From Castanea sativa (lineage: Eukaryota > Streptophyta > Magnoliopsida > Fagales > Fagaceae), in NCBI RefSeq assembly GCF_040712315.1, contig NC_134013.1, positions 10,885,001 to 10,949,000 of the forward strand: a stretch of DNA of 64,000 nucleotides, written 5' to 3'. This document shows positions 57,424 through 64,000 of this stretch, one piece after another. Position 1 is the first letter of the stretch; every line of letters begins with the position of its first letter. A model generated the notes under the pieces. It did no database searches, was not told the DNA's origin, and worked only from the letters and a program-made list of their open reading frames with translations. The translations under genes were made by a program, and so were the position numbers.

Positions 57424-58138
57424 GAGCACTTGCAGCAGTGGAGCTAAATAGCTATATAGCTATTTTAGCTCCACCAAAACACCATAAAGAAGCATGCAAC
57501 AGTGGAGCTAAATCTATATTTGTTTAGCTCATTGCTACAGTACACATCTATAGATAGATGTGCACTGTTCATGAGAGCTAAAAAAAAATTAATTTTTTAT
57601 TTTGTGTTCACATTACCTTTTTATTGTGGTGTTTTTATTGTAGTGAGATGTATTATTTTATTGTGATGTTTATATTATTTTATTATGTTGAAAGCTAAAA
57701 TAGATCCACTGCTGTAGTATGTGTGTAGGTAAAAGAGATAAAGTAACTTTTGGTGGAGTTAAATTGCTAAATTTTTAGCTCAACTGCTGTGGATGCTCTT
57801 AGCTCCACAAAAAGTTACTTTATCTATTTTACCTACTCATTTTACAAAACATGCTGTAAGAGTGAATCTATTTAAGCTTTCAACACAATAAAATAATATA
57901 AACATCACAATAAAATAATATATCTACTACAATAAAATAATATATCTCACTACCCAAAAAATATTCAACCACAATTTAATTTGAAAGGTGAATAAATTTT
58001 TATTTTTATTTATAACTCTCAGTTACAGTGCTCATGTATTTAGCTAAATTTTTTTGCTTTACCTCTATTGCTGCAGGAGAATTTTTTGTGTTTGAGTGGA
58101 GCTAAAATAACTATTTAGCTTCATTGCTGCAATTGCTC
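57424..58138. mobile_element. Long palindromic MITE, arms of about 340 bp
   Basis: Left arm 57424 to about 57770 and right arm about 57797-58138 are inverted copies: GAGCACTTGCAGCAGTGGAG matches the inverse of CATTGCTGCAATTGCTC. Further in, GGTAAAAGAGATAAAGTAAC matches the inverse of GTTACTTTATCTATTTTACC. The centre (about 57771-57796) is TAGCTCAACTGCTGTGGATGCTC, itself the terminus of the same MITE type. The whole unit would fold into a hairpin of some 340 bp. Boundaries are by eye and no target duplication was found. Confidence 0.7.
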
Positions 58139-58688
58139 TGCAGGTCAAATAAAAGTATGTTTATCCTATTAAAAAAATCCAAAAACAAAATGTTTATCCA
58201 AAAGAAAAAGTCAAATAAAAATCATGGACCTTTAATCTAAAGGTGAAAAATAAAATAAAGAAAGGAAGAATTTTAGTCCCACCATATTAGAAGCATGTAT
58301 CATGTGCGCGAGACGTACAGAGACTATTGATTTTCTAGTCCTTTATAACTAGAGGTGCACCGGATGTGAAAATATATATGTGCTGGAAGGATAATTACAA
58401 CCACTTTATAACTTCATAAATTAATTAGTAGGCTTTTGATTTTCTAGTTCTTACTAGCTAGACATTATTCAAAAATAGTTATCAATTTTTTGAAGTCAAG
58501 ATGTCGAACTATATTATGCTAATAATTGCGAAGTTCCATTTCTAGCTGTAGTTTTTAATAATTTGTGAATTTTTGCATATAAAATTTGTTACTAACAAAA
58601 AAAAAATCATCAATTCTAAAAAGATTCATCCATCTCTTGAAGATCCAAAATTGAGTTAAGAATAAACAACTCTATTATATATATATAT
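58139..58688. other. Intergenic, no gene seen
   Basis: AT-rich sequence ending in (TA)n at about 58673-58688, directly next to the LTR; the target duplication of the retrotransposon falls in this TA run. Confidence 0.45.
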
Positions 58689-59378
58689 TGTAAGTGCACA
58701 ATTGCACCTGGACCCAAAGACAACTACGGGCTCAGGCCAAATAACTAAATAATGAAACTAGAGTGGGCTTTGAAACCTACAGGTTAAAGTCTGAGAACTT
58801 GATAACATGCTAAAAGTTACAAACACTTGTAAATAATAAACGATAATTGCAAATAGACCTCCTCGGACGTGAGCCGATGACTACTTCTGTATTATTTCTC
58901 TTTCTTTCTTTAAAGGTTACAATTCTTAATTTCTTTCTTCGTTACCGAACCCCCCTCTCTTTGGCCTTCACCACCCTTAAATACTTCATTCCCTGATACT
59001 TTTTGGACAGTGACTAGAAGTTTCAGCCCTCTTCGAGAGGGTCACTTGGCATTAATGCGGCCAGGAGGTAGGTACGAGTCTTTAATGCGGAGGTGGCGAG
59101 CCTTTGCTCTTGATATTTTCTTTTAACACTAGTGCATCTAGAAGGTTCCAGGGCCTCCGCTTTTAACCAACAGTCTTTCGAGTGCCTTGACCTTTGTAGT
59201 GAATCTCCGAGTCCTCTTGGAACGGTCCGAGGAGGAACTGACCCTCGGCTGTATCTTCGGACCCTCGGCATATGGGCCGATTCATAGTACTAACAAATTC
59301 CTAGCTTATGAACAGATCGGCCCTCCTTGCTAGAGCCCAAAGACCCACATGCCCACTTGGGTCCTTTTACTCCCCACA
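58689..59378 (-). mobile_element. 3' LTR of a minus-strand Tat-lineage Ty3/gypsy retrotransposon
   Basis: On the minus strand the block begins TGTGGGGAGTAAAAGG (59378) and ends GTGCACTTACA (58689), so it has TG...CA ends. It is immediately preceded on that strand by a purine-rich tract (59379-59402: AGTTTTGAGGGGCTAT next to the LTR), the polypurine tract used for plus-strand priming. A TATA-like GTATTTAAGGG lies at about 58976-58986. It is GC-richer than flanking DNA and rich in CTCGGAC/GTCCGAG words. The 5' LTR lies beyond the right edge. The orientation follows from the integrase at 63552-64000. Confidence 0.78.
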
Positions 59379-59885
59379 ATAGCCCCTCAAAACTCTATTT
59401 TTCAGCATCTGAGGAGAAAAATAGGGTTTTGATCCAACGAGAATTTTCCCCACAAGTTTTGTAAATAATTGCACGTGTGGAGACCGTTTCGCGTTCTAGA
59501 GGGTGCCACTTGGCGGTTTTATTTTCAAAAACACGCGCATTTATTACCGTAAGTTACATCTTGTCTCCCACGTTCAACGGTGAGATGAGCATCCAACGGT
59601 CCTTGTTACTCCATGAAAACTTGGGCGGGACAAATACAATTTCGAGGCCGCTTCCCGCACGTCGTGACGCTTCGGGAACCTGCGCCTTCATTTATTTCTT
59701 CAGAGGCTAATCCCATCAAAACATCAGTAATCACCTTTTATCTGCAGAAATCCGTGGAAATTCGCACAACTTGAAATTTGTAAGTTCTTATTCCTTTTTT
59801 TCTTAACCCTTTCTCCTCGGACCCTGTCCTCGGCTCCCCTTATAACCGTTCTCCCTCTTAGAACTTAGCCTTTCGTTCCTTTCTG
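59379..59885. other. Internal retrotransposon spacer between antisense ORF and 3' LTR (PPT and possible antisense promoter)
   Basis: The left border is the polypurine tract of the minus-strand element. The remainder, read on the plus strand, is the upstream region of the antisense ORF, with a TATA-like CCTTATAACCG at about 59838-59848 some 40 bp before its ATG. It is GC-rich, with words such as GTGCCACTTGGCGG. No other coding sequence was seen. Confidence 0.5.
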
Positions 59886-62086
59886 ATGGGAAAGTTTAAG
59901 TGTCTAGTTGATACCGCCGCTGGGATGGAAGGTTTTAGAGCCAAGCATCATATTCCCAACGACGTAGGTTTAAAATACTGCCCGGCGGAAGCCATGGCCG
60001 ATTCTAGAAAAACCGGAGAGGTCATCATCCCAATGGTCGCCTTCGTAGAAGGTGGGATGACCCTCCCAATGAAACCCGTAACCAGGGAGTACCTCCCCAA
60101 CCACCAGTTGTGTCGCTATTAGTGCGCTCCAAACGTTTTTAGAGTTTTAGGTAGCGTCGACGCTCTAAATGAGCAAATGGGTCTCAACCTTACCTGGCAC
60201 AACGTTGTTTTCATGTACGAGTGCCATAAACTTACCAAGGTAGGTTATTACATCAAATCCCGTTCTAGTGTCGGTAGGTTAATCTTCTGTCTGCCCAATC
60301 CAATAAAGGCATGAAAGATGACTACCTCATCGTCTCTGGCAACTGGCACGACGGCCCCCACTGCCCAGTTGAGTGGGGGGATCCAGGTGCGACACCTTAG
60401 GATTTAACTTCCCACCACATACCTCCCTCTAACATCTAGAAATGTGCATTTGCATTTACTTGAGCGTCCAACTTTAATTTATTACATGTTTTACGAATCT
60501 GACCATGTTTGTTTATTTTGATGTTTTTCTTTGTAGATAAGCAACTCGTGCGCCCACGCTTAAGCCACTGCAACGTTGCAGATTTGAACCGCGTGCTACG
60601 CTCCGAGGTATTCATCAGCGAAGATTTACAACTTAGAGCGGCTCATCTGATACTAGGCTACGATCCGATATCCTCAGACTTCCAGGAGATAGAGAACACC
60701 ATTATTGCCGGTGACCGGCGGCGTAGGAGGATTCACGTAGCTAGACCGCGTTTCCTGGCCGACCACGACCTTCCTGACGCCCCCCACACCATACTGTACT
60801 CACAACCAATTGCTGCGATCCCTCTCGCTACACACTCTCAGGCAACTATCGTCCCAGAGGAGCAGGTGTCTTCTTCGAACACATTGGACGAGGAGATAGA
60901 TCAATTTCAACTCGAGGACACCCCACGACCTCGTGGAAACCCGTTCGTTGTTCTTTCCGACGAGGACAAGGAGCCTGCCGAGATCTCTGGGATCAAGGGC
61001 CTAGTGATAGCACGTCCAGAAGACAGCTCCGTTGAGGAAGATATGGACGAGCTTAAGGGCCTCATGACCGCGAGAGGCGCGAGAGTGGCTAATAAGGGAA
61101 CGAGAGGGTCCCAAGTTCCCCCTGCCTTGCCACCACCCCCTCCTCCAGCTGAGCCCAAACCTCCCACCGATGATTCTAAGAAGAAAAGAAAAGTGGATGC
61201 CGAGGGGGCTAGTGGCGAAAAGCCAAAGAAGCTAAAACAGCAGCCGTCGCCGGCCCAGTAGCAGAAGCTGGACAAGGGCAAAGGGCGCGCCCGCTCAGTT
61301 GAAAGTGGGGAAATCAAAGACGTGGCCGAGGTGCGCCGAGCACCAGCTACCTGGTCTCTTGACTTGAGGCTGGACGGCGCACCAATTCCCTGCCACTCCA
61401 GCATTAGGGCAGTCCAACAAGGCCACGCCCACCATTTGGCCGAGGTGCTGGAGCGTCCTCTTCTGCTGCCCAAGGACATGGAAACCTTGGAGAAGATGGG
61501 TCAGCCTCAGCTGTTCCTTTCATTAAAAAGGGGTTTAGCTCTAGTAAGTTCCACCTCGCACTCGTACTTTATATTTATTTGTAAACACTTTACCGTATTT
61601 AACCTCCTGACATCTTTGCAGTCCATCCAAGAAGTTTTCGCAGCCGAGAAGTTCGTGGAGGATTCTCGGAAGCGCGCTGGGATGGAGCAAGAGCTAAGGC
61701 AAGAGGCAGAAAGGTCCCTAAGCCAGGCCTTAGCAGAGAATGGGAAGATCACGTCACAGCTGGCCGACTTGAAAAGAGAGAGAGATGGTGACAAGGCCAA
61801 CTTGAAGACGATGGAAACCCAAGTGGAGGGGCAGCGTAAGCTTCTCCGCCAAAAGGATGACGAGCTCGCCCAAGTCCAACAGGCACGCTTTGACTTGGAA
61901 AAGGAGCTTACGCGGGCGAAGGAGGAGGCTCACACCCACAAGCACGCACTAGAGGCCGCGAAGAAGGCCAGCTATCAAGAGGGGTGACTAGAACGCAAGA
62001 ACAGCTGACAGAGGCTTTTACGGCCTTGTGCCGAGAGTACTGTCAGCAGGTCTGGGGAGAGGCCATGAACGCGACGGGGGTTCCTT
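59886..62086 (+). pseudogene. Antisense ORF of the Tat element: decayed 'putative gypsy type transposon' protein (PF04195-like)
   Basis: Reading on the plus strand, opposite to integrase, an intron-containing coding region is recognisable. Exon A 59886-60386 starts MGKFKCLVDTAAGMEGFRAK and holds the conserved MGLNLTWHNVVFMYECHKL and later SGNWHDGPHCPVEW blocks. Exon B 60537-61543 is acidic and proline-rich with a KKKRKV nuclear-localisation-like motif (about 61178-61195). Exon C from 61622 is a long coiled coil. Intron borders are canonical (GT at 60387, AG at 60535-60536; GT at 61544, AG at 61620-61621) and phases agree. Lesions: TAG at 60120-60122, a one-base deletion near 60308, TAG at 61259-61261, a frameshift near 61980-61987, and stops from 62086. 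Homologous plant proteins are annotated as transposase (putative) gypsy type domain proteins, and extra antisense ORFs of this kind are known in Tat/Ogre/Retand elements. Function of the family is unknown; this copy is not functional. Confidence 0.75.
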
Positions 62087-62878
62087 AAGCTTAGGAGCTG
62101 CTAAGGAAGCATTTGGCTTCCCCTAGACATACGGGAAATTGAAGACCCTCACATTCCTTGCCTCTCCTGCCCTTCCTCATGTGGTGCAAGAACTTGTTCC
62201 TGATCCTACAACTGAAGGTTCCCGTAAGAGAAGGACGAGTGTGGTGGTGCCGAGAAGGAGCGATTCAAAACGTGGAGCCCCTCATTCCTTCAACGGACAA
62301 AGGGAAACAAGCCTTGTCCACCTTTGGCTGAACCTGGAAGAGCTCTTGGTGGCAAGCGGCGAGCTTCCTCCAAGACCCCCCTTCCCTAGTTTAGGGCCTA
62401 GTATAGGAACTTTCTGTACCCCCCCTTTTTTTATGTATATAATTAATAAAGAACAGTTCCATCCAACTTTCATTCATGTTGTTTTTGCTTTACTTTATTC
62501 TTTTTGTGCTTGTCATAGAAGTTCTTATTAATACATAGTTTAAAGAGGAACAGAAGAGACAAATCTAACCCCAGGAGTCGCACAATTATAACCTCCAGAC
62601 AGCCATGCGCATATTTGCTTTGCAAAGTAGAGTACTTAAGAACCTGACAGAGATTAACTTAGTTTGGATTTTAAACAATGCCTTAGTTAAAAAACTAATT
62701 TGATGGTTTGAACTTTTGTAATTTGAGGTATTACTTTCAGTAGGATGTAAGGTCTGAGGACCATTCCTTACAAAAATTTGTTCAACACTTAAAGACATAG
62801 AACTCAAGATCAAATTAACGAATGGTAAGATACTGATTTCCACAAAACGTGTGATAAGAATAAGAACAGTGACAAGAT
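62087..62878. other. Retrotransposon 3' untranslated region
   Basis: 62087-62400 still shows degenerate coding-like sequence continuing the antisense ORF (AGAGAAGGACGAGTGTGG, AAGCATTTGGCTTCCCC) but broken in all frames. 62410-62520 resembles a 3' UTR end of the antisense transcript (AATTAATAAAG). The rest to 62878 is a diverged lead-in to the tandem repeats (GGTCTGAGGACCATTCC matches the repeat unit). Confidence 0.45.
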
Positions 62879-63478
62879 ATTAAGAATAGTAACTTCAAAT
62901 GTTAATTTCCCCAAAGTAGGAGGTCTAAGGATCCGGCATAACTAAGGTTTTGTTTAACAAATGATAAGATATCAATTTCCACAAGGTTTGTGGTCCGAGG
63001 ACTACACTTAACCAAGTTTCTGTTTGATTCTTAAGAGTGGTAAGTTCAAATGTTAATTTCCCCAAAGTAGAAGGTCCGAGGACCCGGCATAACTAAGGTT
63101 CTGTTTAACAAATGATAAGATATCAATTTCCACAAGGTTTGTGGTCCGAGGACTACACTTAACCAAGTTTCTGTTTGACTCTTAAGAATAGTAACTCCAA
63201 ATGTTAATTTCCCCAAAGTAGGAGGTCAGGGACCGGCATAAAACTAAGGTTCTGTTAACAAATGATAAGATATCAATTTTCACAAGATTTGTGGTCCGAG
63301 GACTACACTTAACCAAGTTTGTTTGACTCTTAAGAATAGTAAGTTCAAATGTTAATTTCCCCAAAGTAGAAGATCAGGGACAGGCATAACTAAGGTTGCT
63401 GTTTAACAAATGATAAAATATCAATTTCCACAAGGTTTGTGGTCAAGGGGACTACACTTAACCAAGTTTGTTTGACTC
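62879..63478. repeat. Four tandem copies of a 150-bp unit in the retrotransposon 3' UTR
   Basis: TTAAGAATAGTAA (or TTAAGAGTGGTAA) begins units at about 62880, 63031, 63182 and 63331 (spacings about 151, 151, 149 and 148). Each unit contains TGTTAATTTCCCCAAAGTAG, AAATGATAAGATATCAATTT and GGTCCGAGGACTACACTTAA. Copies differ by scattered changes and single-base indels. Tandem repeats between integrase and the 3' LTR are a known habit of Tat/Ogre elements and can seed satellite DNA. Confidence 0.88.
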
Positions 63479-63551
63479 TTAAGAATAATGCTTACCAAAG
63501 CCCCAGAGGTACTTATAACTTTGAAATGTTAACTAACAAAACCACATTTTA

Positions 63552-64000
63552 TTAATAATAATACCTTCTAAGGTTATTTACATTCCATGGGCGTGGTACA
63601 ATTCTTTCATCTAGGTCAGCTAGCCGATATGACCCTATGCCAGCTACTGAAACAATGCGATAGAGGCCTTCCCAGTTTGGTCCTAGCTTACCCCAAGATG
63701 GGTTCTTAGAAGTGCCCACTACTTTTCTTAGTACAAGATCTCCAGGTGCGAGTGGCCTTAGCTTCACGTGAGCATCATATCCCCGTTTTAGTTTCTGTTG
63801 ATAATAAGTCATTTGGACCATAGCTGCCTCACGTCGTTCCTCAAGTAAATCAAGACCTTTCTCCAGGAGTCCATCGTTATTCTCCGGGCTAAAAGAACTC
63901 ATCTTCAGGGTGGGAAAACCATATTCCAGAGGTATAACCGTCTCGGCTCCATAAATCATAGAGAATGGTGTTTCTCCCGTGGACCTGCGCGGTGTAGTCC
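63552..64000 (-). CDS. Ty3/gypsy (Tat lineage) integrase C-terminal end, partial
   Basis: On the minus strand a frame is open from the right edge of the window to a stop at 63552. Upstream of the first Met (63959) it reads TTPRRSTGETPFSMIYGAE, the conserved end of the integrase core. It continues with the helical YYQQKLKRGYDAHVKLRPL segment and the integrase C-terminal GPY/F-type module (KLGPNWEGLYRIVSV, then SYRLADLDERIVPRPWNVNNL) and ends RRYYY. This is the standard C-terminus of plant Tat-lineage pol polyproteins, which carry protease, reverse transcriptase, RNase H and integrase. The catalytic DDE residues lie beyond the edge. No lesion is visible in the 149 codons present, in contrast to the antisense ORF. 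Integrase inserts the element cDNA into chromosomes. Confidence 0.9.
   Translation of the reverse strand, partial: TTPRRSTGETPFSMIYGAETVIPLEYGFPTLKMSSFSPENNDGLLEKGLDLLEERREAAMVQMTYYQQKLKRGYDAHVKLRPLAPGDLVLRKVVGTSKNPSWGKLGPNWEGLYRIVSVAGIGSYRLADLDERIVPRPWNVNNLRRYYY

Noticed and set aside
60907..61479. 190-codon minus-strand frame across the antisense-ORF region
   Set aside because: It is the shadow of exon B of the gypsy-type pseudogene, rich in Ser/Gly/Pro from codon complement, without a recognisable domain.
1..64000. CRISPR arrays, operons, bacterial-type promoters, rRNA genes, viral genes
   Set aside because: No regularly spaced short repeats with unique spacers, no rRNA sequence and no virus coding sequence other than the retrotransposon was seen; gene structure is plainly eukaryotic.

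Overview
This is a nuclear segment from a woody eudicot-type plant genome. It is AT-rich, its genes are split by GT-AG introns, and the space between them is filled with SINEs, hAT, Helitron and Mutator-like DNA elements and Ty3/gypsy retrotransposon pieces. The repeat vocabulary looks like Fagales (oak or chestnut), but that is an impression and not a proof. No bacterial, organellar or CRISPR-like features were seen.

Layout. 0-5 kb: a divergent gene pair. A minus-strand gene runs off the left edge (first exon only, probably a TLDc-type protein). A plus-strand gene encodes a 57-residue mitochondrial ATP synthase subunit e-like protein whose second intron is swollen to 4 kb by transposons. The two share a 273-bp spacer. 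5-10 kb: a Helitron graveyard. 10-14.3 kb: the spliceosomal DEAH-box helicase PRP22/DEAH5, two exons, complete. 14.3-25.7 kb: repeats, among them a non-autonomous hAT element with a perfect 8-bp target duplication, two SINEs and a long-TIR Mutator-like element. 24.7-28 kb: a three-exon RNase III-like gene (RTL type) preceded by a decayed duplicate of its first exon. 30.9-32.3 kb: three copies of one foldback MITE, one of them invaded by a hAT MITE. 32.6-33.9 kb: a membrane-anchored SAM-dependent methyltransferase gene. 37.5-44.3 kb: the auxin response factor ARF5/MONOPTEROS on the minus strand, all 14 coding exons resolved. 45-58.6 kb: repeats only, including a 0.41-kb tandem array split by a solo LTR and a 0.7-kb near-perfect palindrome. 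58.7-64 kb: the 3' half of a Tat-lineage (Ogre/Retand-like) Ty3/gypsy retrotransposon on the minus strand: integrase end, 150-bp tandem repeats, a decayed antisense ORF of the 'putative gypsy type transposon' family, polypurine tract and 3' LTR.

The host genes do not form a pathway. ARF5 is a developmental transcription factor, DEAH5 a constitutive splicing factor, and the others are housekeeping or RNA-processing genes. The most interesting structures are the Tat element with its intron-containing antisense gene, the nested MITEs, the Helitron array, the RNase III duplicate and the in-frame stop in ARF5 intron 11. All splice sites were placed by eye from GT/AG signals and protein continuity; no transcript evidence was available.
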